DNA of 64,000 bases. Origin: an uncultured Clostridia bacterium (GTDB lineage: Bacteria; Bacillota; Clostridia; TANB77; CAG-508). The stretch covers positions 62,001-126,000 of the forward strand of contig CAKPDN010000004.1 of NCBI GenBank assembly GCA_934149005.1, given 5' to 3'. The translations under genes and the position numbers were made by a program. Below are positions 44,701 through 52,016 of the stretch, piece by piece (position 1 is the stretch's first letter; each line of letters starts with the position of its first letter). The notes under the pieces are model-generated. The model worked only from the letters and a program-made list of their open reading frames with translations. It had not been told where the DNA came from and did no database searches.

Positions 44701-45112
44701 AGAAGAAGAACTAAGAAAAAACTTCAAAATGAAAGGATTAATTTTAGCAGATGTTAAAGTAATTCAAATGCATGACAAAAATTTAAAACAAGGAACATCA
44801 AAATTAATACCTGCTACACTAACAAAAACAGGAGAAATATCAGAATCTAAAACAAACGGTGTAAATAAAGAAGAATTTAAAATTCTGCAAGACTATATAT
44901 ATATAACAATAAAACAAATATCAAAAGAAATTTTAAGTGGAAATATAGCAATAAGACCATATAATAAAAATGGAAAAAAACCTTGTGAATATTGTACATA
45001 TAAAGCAATATGTGGATTTAATCCAAGACTATGTGGAAACAATTATAATTATATAGATAAAAAATCAAAAGATGATATAATAAGAAAAATGAGACAAATG
45101 GGACAGTCTTAA
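41759..45112 (+). CDS. addB: AddB helicase-nuclease subunit
   Basis: AAAAAGGAGG at 41744-41753 selects ATG 41759. The 1117-residue protein has a Walker A (YGKSGSGKSQY), helicase-like regions (EVITLSRMAHRVL, GLIYIDEFVGFTYQE, IFIIGLNDGNFP), and a C-terminal RecB-type nuclease (IDYKSSAKNI ... YAGLQIQLLTYIDAV). A four-cysteine Fe-S site is formed by CPFSYYLQYG upstream and PCEYCTYKAICGFNP at the end. AddB works with AddA to resect double-strand breaks. AddA is usually adjacent but is not found here within the following genes. The last residues (KMRQMGQS) are encoded by a GAGACA/GGGAC repeat. Confidence 0.93.
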   Translation: MGLRIIYGKSGSGKSQYCFSEIARLIKKEKKIYIITPEQYSFTAEKKLMETIDTNAVLNAEVITLSRMAHRVLQEIGGSKQTQLTKCGKSMLIYSILNQYKNKLKFLSKSDENIDLAMTAITEFKKHGIKPKELQEEIEKIQDEYLKAKLKDMTLIYQNFEKNLEGEYIEDTDLLTLLSQNIENTELVKDGLIYIDEFVGFTYQEYEILKKFIKLAKQVTITICTDNLERSLTPDTDIFYSNKITVSKILKLAKEEDLKIEQPIYLKEQPRFKTEELQHLEKNIFSTRVNKYDQEPQNIKLFLAKNQYSEIENVAKKITKLVKNENFKYRDISVITKNIDTYSSLVRSIFAEYDIPVFIDEKRDLNQNIIVQYLLSIFEIFSNNFSKEAIFNYLKIGFSNLENYDTFRLENYCTKWGIKQNKWKNDFKYGINDTTKEEIEYLNKLRKQIIDPLFELKKKFGTVKETTKAIYQFLQEQNIENKINEKINELEKIGQIDLANEYIASYKIILNIFDEMVLIFGDEKLSIDKYMQILKTGLKNSGLGKIPGTQDQVIVGDVDRSRSHKVKTIFIIGLNDGNFPNINKTEGFFGDKDREILKNDGIELANGTIENLYEENFNIYKAFTTAENRLYLSYASSETEGKSLRQSMIISKIKKIFPKIKEESDVINKKYEIINKPITYQELLENIALMKEQKKIEEIWYVVYQYYKNQNEYKEKLKKDLKGIEYTNIPEYIKQEKIEKLFGNTLNTSVSKLEKFAQCPFSYYLQYGLKIKEKEELKIQSFDTGAFMHETIDEFFKKIQQENINLTEIVIEEEKIQALVNKVIEEKLDMGKKYTFFATSKYKVLVNRLKRIVAKALKYIIEGLVYSEFDIEGTEIEFSKNKRYKPILIQLDDGKKVEITGKIDRIDTAKSEDGKYLRIIDYKSSAKNIDLNEVYAGLQIQLLTYIDAVCKEEDLIPAGVLYFSLLEQMIKADKRISEEEIEEELRKNFKMKGLILADVKVIQMHDKNLKQGTSKLIPATLTKTGEISESKTNGVNKEEFKILQDYIYITIKQISKEILSGNIAIRPYNKNGKKPCEYCTYKAICGFNPRLCGNNYNYIDKKSKDDIIRKMRQMGQS

Positions 45113-45210
45113 AATGTCTCATAAAAATGTCTAAAAATGTCGAATTAAAAAATGACAAAATATGACAAAAAAGTGAGACATTTTTGGACTGTCCCAAGTG
45201 TCTCAAAAGG
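45090..45210 (+). repeat. GAGACA/GGGAC intergenic repeat, copy 3 (paired)
   Basis: GAGACAAATGGGACAGTC overlaps the 3' end of addB and supplies its stop. After TGTCTCAT and several TGTCGAA/TGACAAA units, an inverted partner GAGACATTTTTGGACTGTCC with GTGTCTCA closes the element before the pgeF ribosome site. It is the longest of the three copies. Confidence 0.65.
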
Positions 45211-45219
45211 AGAAAAAAT

Positions 45220-46068
45220 TTGAAAAATTTAGGAAATAAAAACATTGTATGTATACACGAAGATGTAGTACAATACTTACAATTTAAAAGGTTACTAGAA
45301 TATAAACACATAATAACACATGCATATTCGATAGGAACAGATGTGAATTTTAGGACAGCAAGAATAAATAAGGAGGAACTGACAGAAGAAGAATTAAACA
45401 AGGCATTACAAGATTACCAAAATTTATGTAACAAAATAAATATAGATTATAAAAACATAGTTAAAACAAATCAAGAACATACAGATAATATTGTAATTGC
45501 AAATAAAAAAATAAATAAAGATTTTCCAGATATAAATTTAGAACAATACAATAAAACAGATGGAATTATAACACAAAAACCAAATTTAATATTATCAACT
45601 ACAAATGCAGACTGTATATTGCTATTATTCTTTGACCCAGTAACAAAAACAATTGCTAATATACATTCTGGTTGGAAAGGAACATTACAAAGAATTTCAG
45701 TAAAAACCATCAAAAAAATGGAACATGAATGTGGCTGTAAACCAGAAAACATTATATGTTGTATATGTCCAAGTATTAGGAAGTGTCATTTTGAGGTTGA
45801 CATGGATGTAAAAAAATTATTTGAAAAAGAATTTAAAGATTTGAATATAAACGAAAATACTGATATAATGGAAAAACAAAAAGATAAGGAAAAGTGGAAT
45901 ATTGATACTGTTTTAATTAACAAGATTATATTAGAACACATAGGTTTAAAAAAAGAGAATATAATTGATAGTGGAATTTGTAGTGTATGCAATTCAGACT
46001 TGATACATTCATATAGGGTAGAAAAGCAGGGATATGGACTAAATACAGCATTAATATCATTACTTTAA
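45220..46068 (+). CDS. pgeF: laccase-domain (PgeF/YfiH) multicopper-like enzyme
   Basis: AAAAGGAG at 45206-45213 selects TTG 45220. The 282-residue protein has the DUF152/LACC1-type motifs: HAYSIGTDVNFR, TNADCILLLFFDP, NIHSGWKGTLQRI with conserved His, and IICCICPSIRKCHFEV. Family members act as purine nucleoside phosphorylase/adenosine deaminase-like enzymes or correct peptidoglycan-precursor errors. An intervening GAGACA repeat separates it from addB. No frame break. Confidence 0.85.
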   Translation: MKNLGNKNIVCIHEDVVQYLQFKRLLEYKHIITHAYSIGTDVNFRTARINKEELTEEELNKALQDYQNLCNKINIDYKNIVKTNQEHTDNIVIANKKINKDFPDINLEQYNKTDGIITQKPNLILSTTNADCILLLFFDPVTKTIANIHSGWKGTLQRISVKTIKKMEHECGCKPENIICCICPSIRKCHFEVDMDVKKLFEKEFKDLNINENTDIMEKQKDKEKWNIDTVLINKIILEHIGLKKENIIDSGICSVCNSDLIHSYRVEKQGYGLNTALISLL

Positions 46069-46095
46069 AAGTAGTTACAAGAGAGGAAAAGAAGT

Positions 46096-47421
46096 ATGGA
46101 AGGAAAAGAAGGAAAAGAAGCAAAAGAATTAAAACAAAAAATGAGAAAAAGAAATATGAAGTTATTTCCAATACATAAAATGTTATCATGGGATTTATTA
46201 TTTTATTATACAATAAATTTTTTATTTTTAACTCAGATAAAAAATATTAGTGCATCAGATATAGTATTAGCAGACAGTATATATGCATTATTTGTTATGG
46301 TGTTACAAATACCAATAAGTGTGATAATAACTTTTTTAGATAAAAGAAAGAGCATAGTAATAGGAAATATTTCACTTATAGTATATATGGTAATTATAAT
46401 TTTTAGTAGAAATATATATGATTTGATTTTAGCAAATCTTATATCAGCAATAGGATTTGGGCTTAAAGATACAGTACAAACAGCACTTTTAAAAGAATCA
46501 ATACCACCTTCAAAATATAAAAATCAAATTTTTTCAAAAATAAATTCAAAAGGTGCAACAGGATATTATATAATAAATATGATTTCAAAAATCGTTGCAG
46601 GATATTTATTTACAATAAATGGATATTTGCCAATAATATGCTCATTAATAGTATTAATAATTTCAACTATAATATCTATGGGATTTATAGAGCCTACTCA
46701 AAAAAATAATGCAAATTTTAAAAAGACAATTGGAATGGATGAAATTAAAAATATAAAATCAGGATTTAAATTTATTTTAAAATCAGAAAGATTAAAAGCA
46801 TTAATAATAGCCTCATCATTTATATGTACACTTTTAACAATATTAGGAAATTATGAAGTTAATCTTTTTGAAGATATAAAATTATCAGCTATGATAATAG
46901 GTTATGCTGGAGCTATAAATAGTTTAGTAAGTGCAATTGCATCAAAAAAGGAAAAAATATTTAATAAAATATTTAAAAATAAATCACTTACAATACTATC
47001 ATTGCTGCTATCAATAAGTGCATTGATAGCAGGAATTTGTGGAGTGTCAAACATAAGAGAAAATATATCAGGAATTATGATAATATTAGGTGCATATATG
47101 ATATTTGGTTTTGTAAATGGAATGTATTATACAATAATAGATAGATACTTAATGAATTTTACAAACAAAGAAATAGATACTAAAATAATTGCTGTATACA
47201 ATTTAGCTAGAAATGCTACTAGAGTACTATTTGGATTAATAGCAGCATTTATATTAGATATTACAACAGCTGGATATGCACTGATAATAGTAGGAATAGT
47301 ATTTACAATACTATTTGTTGTAATTAATAGCTATATGAAAACAAGGTTAGGATTAGAGGCAGAGAACTATTCAAAAGAAGAAAGAAAGTATGATGAATTA
47401 AAAGAAAAGGAGATAGTATGA
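46096..47421 (+). CDS. MFS-type membrane transporter
   Basis: The 441-residue protein begins with a basic leader (KQKMRKRNMKLFPIHKM) and contains about 12 hydrophobic segments with a long Lys-rich loop near residue 215. The topology is that of a major facilitator superfamily carrier. Visible helices include IVLADSIYALFVMVLQIPISVII, GYLPIICSLIVLIISTIIS and TTAGYALIIVGIVFTILFVVI. Substrate not predictable. GAGAGG precedes the ATG. The stop overlaps the LD-carboxypeptidase start (ATGA), so they are co-translated; a muropeptide-recycling link is possible but unproven. Confidence 0.75.
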   Translation: MEGKEGKEAKELKQKMRKRNMKLFPIHKMLSWDLLFYYTINFLFLTQIKNISASDIVLADSIYALFVMVLQIPISVIITFLDKRKSIVIGNISLIVYMVIIIFSRNIYDLILANLISAIGFGLKDTVQTALLKESIPPSKYKNQIFSKINSKGATGYYIINMISKIVAGYLFTINGYLPIICSLIVLIISTIISMGFIEPTQKNNANFKKTIGMDEIKNIKSGFKFILKSERLKALIIASSFICTLLTILGNYEVNLFEDIKLSAMIIGYAGAINSLVSAIASKKEKIFNKIFKNKSLTILSLLLSISALIAGICGVSNIRENISGIMIILGAYMIFGFVNGMYYTIIDRYLMNFTNKEIDTKIIAVYNLARNATRVLFGLIAAFILDITTAGYALIIVGIVFTILFVVINSYMKTRLGLEAENYSKEERKYDELKEKEIV

Positions 47422-48350
47422 GTTTTTTAAAAATATTACCACCAAGATTAAAAAAAGGAGATATAATAGGAGTAGTAGCACCGTCTAATCCAATAATTGG
47501 AGATAATATAGAAGAACTAAATAGAGCCAAAGAGATTGTAGAAAAAAGTGATTTTAAAGTAAAATATTCAAAAAACTTATTCTCAAACACGAACGGTTAT
47601 TGTAGTATAGCAAAAGAGAAAGCAGAAGACATAAACGAAATGTTTGCAGATAAAAACGTAAAAATGATATGGTGTGCAAAAGGTGGAAATAATAGCAATT
47701 CTACATTTGAATATTTAGATTATGAATTAATAAAGCAAAATCCCAAAATAATATGCGGTTATAGTGATATAACATCTCTTACAAATATAATAACTGAAAA
47801 AACAGGATTAGTAACTTTTAGTGGAACAAATTTTAAAACAATAGCAACAGATGAAACAGAATATAGTTATAATGAAGTAATAAAAAGATTTGTAGAAGGC
47901 AGTTTAGAAATAGGACAAACAGATGAAAAATTTTATACTATACAAGATGGTACAATAGAAGGAGAACTGATAGGAGGAAATTTGAGTTTGATTCGAGAAA
48001 TGGTTTCCGGAAAATTTTCAATAAATTTTACAAACAAAATATTATTTTTAGAGGAACTAGGAATTGAAACAGATCCAGCTCTAGCAAGTAATTTTTTATA
48101 CTATATGAAACAAAATGAAGTATTTGACAAAATAAAAGGATTATGGATAGGAAATTATGAACATGAAAGTGGAATTACATTAGAAAAAATTATAGTGGAT
48201 GTTATAGGAGATAAATATAAATTCCCAATCATAAAATCAAATAATTTTGGACATATAGAAACAAAAACAGTAATTCCAATAGGCACGAAAGCTAAAATAG
48301 ATACTAGTAAAAATATAAAAATAGAACTAATAGAGAATTGTGTAAAATAA
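47418..48350 (+). CDS. LD-carboxypeptidase, S66 family
   Basis: The 310-residue protein has the S66 pattern: an N-terminal GDIIGVVAPSNPI, IWCAKGGNNSNST, the nucleophile region KIICGYSDITSL, GTIEGELIGGNLSLI, LFLEELG (catalytic Glu) and NFGHIETKTVIPIGT (catalytic His). These serine peptidases cleave the terminal D-alanine from murein tetrapeptides for recycling, or degrade microcin-type compounds (MccF). The start overlaps the MFS gene stop; a uracil-DNA glycosylase follows 10 bp later. Confidence 0.9.
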   Translation: MSFLKILPPRLKKGDIIGVVAPSNPIIGDNIEELNRAKEIVEKSDFKVKYSKNLFSNTNGYCSIAKEKAEDINEMFADKNVKMIWCAKGGNNSNSTFEYLDYELIKQNPKIICGYSDITSLTNIITEKTGLVTFSGTNFKTIATDETEYSYNEVIKRFVEGSLEIGQTDEKFYTIQDGTIEGELIGGNLSLIREMVSGKFSINFTNKILFLEELGIETDPALASNFLYYMKQNEVFDKIKGLWIGNYEHESGITLEKIIVDVIGDKYKFPIIKSNNFGHIETKTVIPIGTKAKIDTSKNIKIELIENCVK

Positions 48351-48360
48351 GAGGTAAAAA

Positions 48361-48909
48361 ATGTTCGAAACGTGGGAAGAATTAGAAAAATCAATTATAA
48401 ATTGTAATAAGTGTAAACTATACAAGACAAGACAAAATATAGTATTTGGAACTGGAAATAAAAATTCTAAAATAATGTTTATAGGAGAAGGGCCAGGAGC
48501 GGATGAAGATATTCAAGGAGAGCCATTTGTGGGAAAAGCTGGTAAACTTATGAACATGGCATTTGGAGTAGTAGGAATAAAAAGAGAAGAAGTATATATT
48601 GCAAATGTTGTTAAGTGTAGGCCGCCAGCAAATAGAAATCCAGAAGAAGATGAATCATTCGCATGCTTAAATTATCTAAGAAATCAAGTTATGCTAGTAA
48701 AACCTAAAATAATAGTTTTACTAGGAAGTGTAGCATTAAAAAATATTTTAGGAAAAGAATATGGAATAACTGCATCAAGAGGAAAATGGTTTGAAAAAAA
48801 AGGAATAAAATATATGCCAACTTGGCACCCAGCAGCATTACTACGAGATGAAACTAAAAAAATAGATTTTATAAATGACTTAAAATTAGTAATTGATGAA
48901 TTAAAATAA
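48361..48909 (+). CDS. type-4 uracil-DNA glycosylase
   Basis: The 182-residue protein has the Fe-S family-4 UDG motifs: CNKCKLYKTRQN at the N-terminus, MFIGEGPGADEDIQGEPFVG (motif A), VKCRPPANRNPEEDESFAC carrying two further cluster cysteines, and TWHPAALLR (motif B). It excises uracil from DNA. AAGAGGTAAAA precedes the ATG. It shares an operon with the LD-carboxypeptidase and MFS genes. Confidence 0.92.
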   Translation: MFETWEELEKSIINCNKCKLYKTRQNIVFGTGNKNSKIMFIGEGPGADEDIQGEPFVGKAGKLMNMAFGVVGIKREEVYIANVVKCRPPANRNPEEDESFACLNYLRNQVMLVKPKIIVLLGSVALKNILGKEYGITASRGKWFEKKGIKYMPTWHPAALLRDETKKIDFINDLKLVIDELK

Positions 48910-48967
48910 AAAGGAGATGTACAAAATAGAGACATCCCATTTGGAATATAATTAAGGAATGATAAAA

Positions 48968-50248
48968 ATGAAAAAAGAAATAAAAGAAAAAGTAAATTAT
49001 TGTTTAAATTGTAAAACAAAACCATGTTCACAAAAAGGATGCCCGCTAAATAATAATATACCTGAGTTTATAAAAGCAGTAAAAGAAGAAAACTATAAAG
49101 AGGCATATAGAATATTATCAGAAACTACGGTATTGCCAGGAGTATGTGGTAAAATATGTCCACATACAAAGCAATGTCAGGGAAGTTGTGTAAGAGGAAT
49201 AAAAGGAGAGCCAGTAAATATTGGAGATATAGAAAACTATATATTTGAAGAAGCAAAAATACAAGGATTTACTTTAAAAGATTCTATGGAAAAAAACAAT
49301 GAAGAAAAATTAAATAATAGAAAAGTAGCAATAATAGGAGGCGGACCAGCAGGATTAACATGTGCAGCATTTTTAGCTAAAGATGGAATTGATGTAACAA
49401 TTTATGAAAAATATAATTATTTAGGCGGATTATTAGTACATGGAATACCAGAATTTAGATTATCAAAAGAAATAGTTAAAGAAACGGTAAATAGAATATT
49501 AGATTTAGGAATAAAAGTAGAGTATAATAAAGAACTAGGAAAGAACCTAAGCTTAGAAGAATTAGAAGAAAAATATAATGCAATCTTTTTAAGTATAGGA
49601 GCAAATAAACCTTCTAAAATGGGTGTTAAAGGCGAAAAATTAGAAGGCGTATACGGTGGAAATGAGCTATTAGAATATAATATACATCCTGATTATAAAG
49701 GAAAAATTGTATCAGTAATTGGTGGCGGAAATGTTGCAATGGACTGTGCTAGAACTATAAAAAAATATGGGGCAAAACAAGTAAACGTCATATATAGAAG
49801 AGCAGAAGAGCAAATGCCAGCAGAAGAAAAAGAAATAGCAGATGCTAAAGAAGAAGGAATAAATTTCTTATTTCAAAATAATATTGTAGAAATTAAAGGA
49901 AATAAAAAAGTAGAAAAAATAGAACTAATAAAAACAAAATTATTACAAAAAGAAGGGGAAAAAAGAGCTATTCCAATAAATATTGAAGGCAGTAATTATG
50001 AAGTAAACACAGATTATGTTGTGATGGCACTTGGAAGTATAGTATCAGATGAAGTATTTGATTTAGGGCTTACTCTAAATAAATGGGGTAATATATATAT
50101 AAATGAAAGATACCAAAGCTCAAAGTCTAAAGTGTTTGCAGGTGGAGATTTAGCAGGTTTTAAAGGAACAGTTGCATGGGCTGCTCGCTCTGGAAGAGAT
50201 GCAGCAAAGAGTATTAAAGAATATTTAAAAAAAAGGGAAGCTAAATAA
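48968..50248 (+). CDS. GltD/NfnB-type NAD(P)H oxidoreductase
   Basis: AAGGA at 48953-48957 fits ATG 48968 better than ATG 48959. The 426-residue protein begins with a four-Cys ferredoxin-like region (YCLNCKTKPCSQKGCPL, CGKICPHTKQCQGSC). An FAD site follows (VAIIGGGPAGLTCAAFLA), then an NADPH site (VSVIGGGNVAMDCARTI) and a C-terminal VFAGGDLAGFKGTVAWAARSGRDAA. It matches the small subunit of glutamate synthase or of NfnAB-like transhydrogenase; the partner subunit is absent here. It uses CGC arginine (GCT CGC TCT). It overlaps the converging zincin gene by 8 bp. Confidence 0.9.
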   Translation: MKKEIKEKVNYCLNCKTKPCSQKGCPLNNNIPEFIKAVKEENYKEAYRILSETTVLPGVCGKICPHTKQCQGSCVRGIKGEPVNIGDIENYIFEEAKIQGFTLKDSMEKNNEEKLNNRKVAIIGGGPAGLTCAAFLAKDGIDVTIYEKYNYLGGLLVHGIPEFRLSKEIVKETVNRILDLGIKVEYNKELGKNLSLEELEEKYNAIFLSIGANKPSKMGVKGEKLEGVYGGNELLEYNIHPDYKGKIVSVIGGGNVAMDCARTIKKYGAKQVNVIYRRAEEQMPAEEKEIADAKEEGINFLFQNNIVEIKGNKKVEKIELIKTKLLQKEGEKRAIPINIEGSNYEVNTDYVVMALGSIVSDEVFDLGLTLNKWGNIYINERYQSSKSKVFAGGDLAGFKGTVAWAARSGRDAAKSIKEYLKKREAK

Positions 50249-50268
50249 CATCCCTTTTTCTTTCTTTT
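50229..50268 (+). terminator. intrinsic terminator at gltD-like gene end
   Basis: AAAAAGGGA pairs with TCCCTTTTT across the stop codon and is followed by CTTTCTTTTTT. Converging genes share it. Confidence 0.65.
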
Positions 50269-51341
50269 TTAGTTATAAAAATTTTTCTAATTTTTTTAAA
50301 AAGTTCTAATATTTTAGATTCATTATTTTCTATTAAATCAAAAGAATTAATATTTAAATTATGTTCTAATAAATTATATTTATTTTCCAAAGCAATCATT
50401 TTATTTACATAATAATCATTAAAATAAGTATATCCATCGGTTGCCCCTAAATAATCTTTAAAATTATATAATTTCCTTCTATAATTTTCAATATCTTCTA
50501 AATTACTAATTGAATAGAACTGTTTATCAAAATAGCTGGAAATAATAAGATTTTGAGTTTTTATAAAAGTAGAAGTAATAGATTTTTTTAATGAGTTTAT
50601 TTTTATAATTAAATTATCAACCTTTTTATTTCTATCATCAATTTGAGCAATTTTATTATTAATTTTTATAATTTCTTCTTCTGCTAATAAAATATCATCA
50701 ATAGAATTTTGGATTCGCATAAAAACTTTATAATTTGTAAGCTCAATTATTTTTTCTTTAAAAATATTATTACTATTAATAGTACTTTCAAACAAGATAT
50801 CTTCGCCAACTAAAAAAGCAAGTTGATTTACTAAACAGCATTCTAAAGGATAATATGAAGGGCTATTTGTTTCAAAAGAAATATTAAAATACTTTACAAA
50901 TTCTTTTGGAATACCTAAAACTTTAGAAGCCATAAGCTGTACAGAAGCTTCATTTAATCCTAAGCCATATATTTTAAATTCAGTATAATCACAAAGTCCC
51001 ATTCGTATTAAATAATTTCTTTTATCTTTAATTTCTTGAATATAATGTATGCATTCATGTATTGCAAATTCTTCAATATCATTCATATCAATATGACTAT
51101 TAAAATAAATAGAAGAATTTTTGTAAAAATAGTTCGCTTCAGCCATGCCTTCAGGCATATCAGCGATATACATATCTAATCTAGATAATTTTATAAATAA
51201 TTCATTTTGATTAAGATTAAAGTTAGGAAATGTGTTACAAAGTTTAACAGATATATTTCTTGCTATTGAGTTTACGGTTAATGTATCTAATTTTTTTATT
51301 ACTTTAATTCCATCTTTTCTTAAATCTGATTCTATGCTCAT
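50241..51341 (-). CDS. putative zincin metallopeptidase, 366 aa
   Basis: Residues 92-101 read FAIHECIHYI, an H-E-x-x-H zinc motif (His95, Glu96, His99). Glu131 in the GLNEASVQLMAS segment about 30 residues later is a good third ligand (gluzincin-like). The remainder is long charged helices. There is no signal peptide, so it is probably cytoplasmic. I do not recognise a named family; it looks like the uncharacterised HExxH proteins common in gut Clostridia. GGAG precedes the ATG. Its 3' end overlaps the flavoprotein gene. Confidence 0.6.
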   Translation of the reverse strand: MSIESDLRKDGIKVIKKLDTLTVNSIARNISVKLCNTFPNFNLNQNELFIKLSRLDMYIADMPEGMAEANYFYKNSSIYFNSHIDMNDIEEFAIHECIHYIQEIKDKRNYLIRMGLCDYTEFKIYGLGLNEASVQLMASKVLGIPKEFVKYFNISFETNSPSYYPLECCLVNQLAFLVGEDILFESTINSNNIFKEKIIELTNYKVFMRIQNSIDDILLAEEEIIKINNKIAQIDDRNKKVDNLIIKINSLKKSITSTFIKTQNLIISSYFDKQFYSISNLEDIENYRRKLYNFKDYLGATDGYTYFNDYYVNKMIALENKYNLLEHNLNINSFDLIENNESKILELFKKIRKIFITKKERKRDVI

Positions 51342-51452
51342 TTGTTTCTCCTTAAAATATCACTAAATACATTATACTATAAAAAATAGAAATATATATT
51401 ACGAAAATATTAAAATTAGGTTACAATAAAATTACAAAGAATTGTCAAATTT

Positions 51453-51497
51453 TGTCGAAATTTTTTTATTGACACTCATTAGGTAATATTGTATAAT
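51453..51497 (+). promoter_or_regulatory. Spo0A-box-like site next to sigma-A promoter
   Basis: TTTTGTCGAAATTT contains the 0A-box core TGTCGAA at 51453-51459. Ten bases later TTGACA (51469-51474), a 17-bp spacer and TATAAT (51492-51497) form a consensus promoter. The 0A-box sits where Spo0A activators commonly bind. Confidence 0.55.
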
Positions 51498-51607
51498 AAT
51501 TTTACAGTTTATAAAAACTGAAAATAATAAGCAAAGCTATAAAATCGAATATTTAAAAATTTTGAATACAGATAAAGCAGCGAAGCTTAAAGAAAGGAGG
51601 TACATAT

Positions 51608-51955
51608 ATGAAACAAGAAGAAAGAGATCAAATATTATTAGACTTAAAGAAAGGACAAAAAGAAAGAGATCAAATATTATTAGACTTAAAGAAAGGACAA
51701 GAAGAAAGAGATCAAATATTATTAGACTTAAAGAAAGGACAAGAAGAAATTAAAAGTGATTTAAGAAATTTAAGTCAAACAGTTGCTAAAATAGAAATAG
51801 AACATGGACAAAAACTTGAAATCCTATTAGATGTAGTGACATCACACAACGAAAAATTTGAATCAACTGACAGAATTTTAGATAAGCATGATAAAAAGTT
51901 AAATAAACATTCAGATGAAATTTATTATTTAAATTCAAAAGTTCAAGCATTTTAA
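51608..51955 (+). CDS. short coiled-coil protein with 14-residue repeats
   Basis: AGGAGG at 51595-51600 precedes ATG 51608. The 115-residue product starts with three near-identical 14-residue units (EERDQILLDLKKGQ; 42-bp DNA repeats at 51617-51742). These are two heptads each, so they continue one coiled coil. A second helical part follows (SQTVAKIEIEHGQKLEILLD, then DRILDKHDKKLNKHSDEI). It resembles small DUF/phage-like coiled-coil oligomerisation proteins. A Spo0A-box-like promoter lies upstream. Function unknown. Confidence 0.65.
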   Translation: MKQEERDQILLDLKKGQKERDQILLDLKKGQEERDQILLDLKKGQEEIKSDLRNLSQTVAKIEIEHGQKLEILLDVVTSHNEKFESTDRILDKHDKKLNKHSDEIYYLNSKVQAF

Positions 51956-51969
51956 CCCCAAAAAATAAG

Positions 51970-52005
51970 CCCTATTGAACTTTTAAATTCAATAGGGTAA
52001 CAATT
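51970..52005 (-). terminator. leuS terminator
   Basis: CCCTATTGAA and TTCAATAGGG pair; on the minus strand the hairpin is followed by CTTATTTTTTG, giving an intrinsic terminator 20 bp beyond the leuS stop. Confidence 0.75.
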
Positions 52006-52016
52006 ATAATCAAATA

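Noticed and set aside
39584..45112. A single 1842-residue DUF2207-AddB fusion protein
   Set aside because: The join is only by reading CGG in frame through an atypical SRRRRWSF bridge. The CGG skip gives a normal DUF2207 poly-Gly end and stop, and addB has its own Shine-Dalgarno and ATG.
51617..51742. CRISPR-like array from three 42-bp repeats
   Set aside because: The units are contiguous without spacers and code in frame for heptad repeats.
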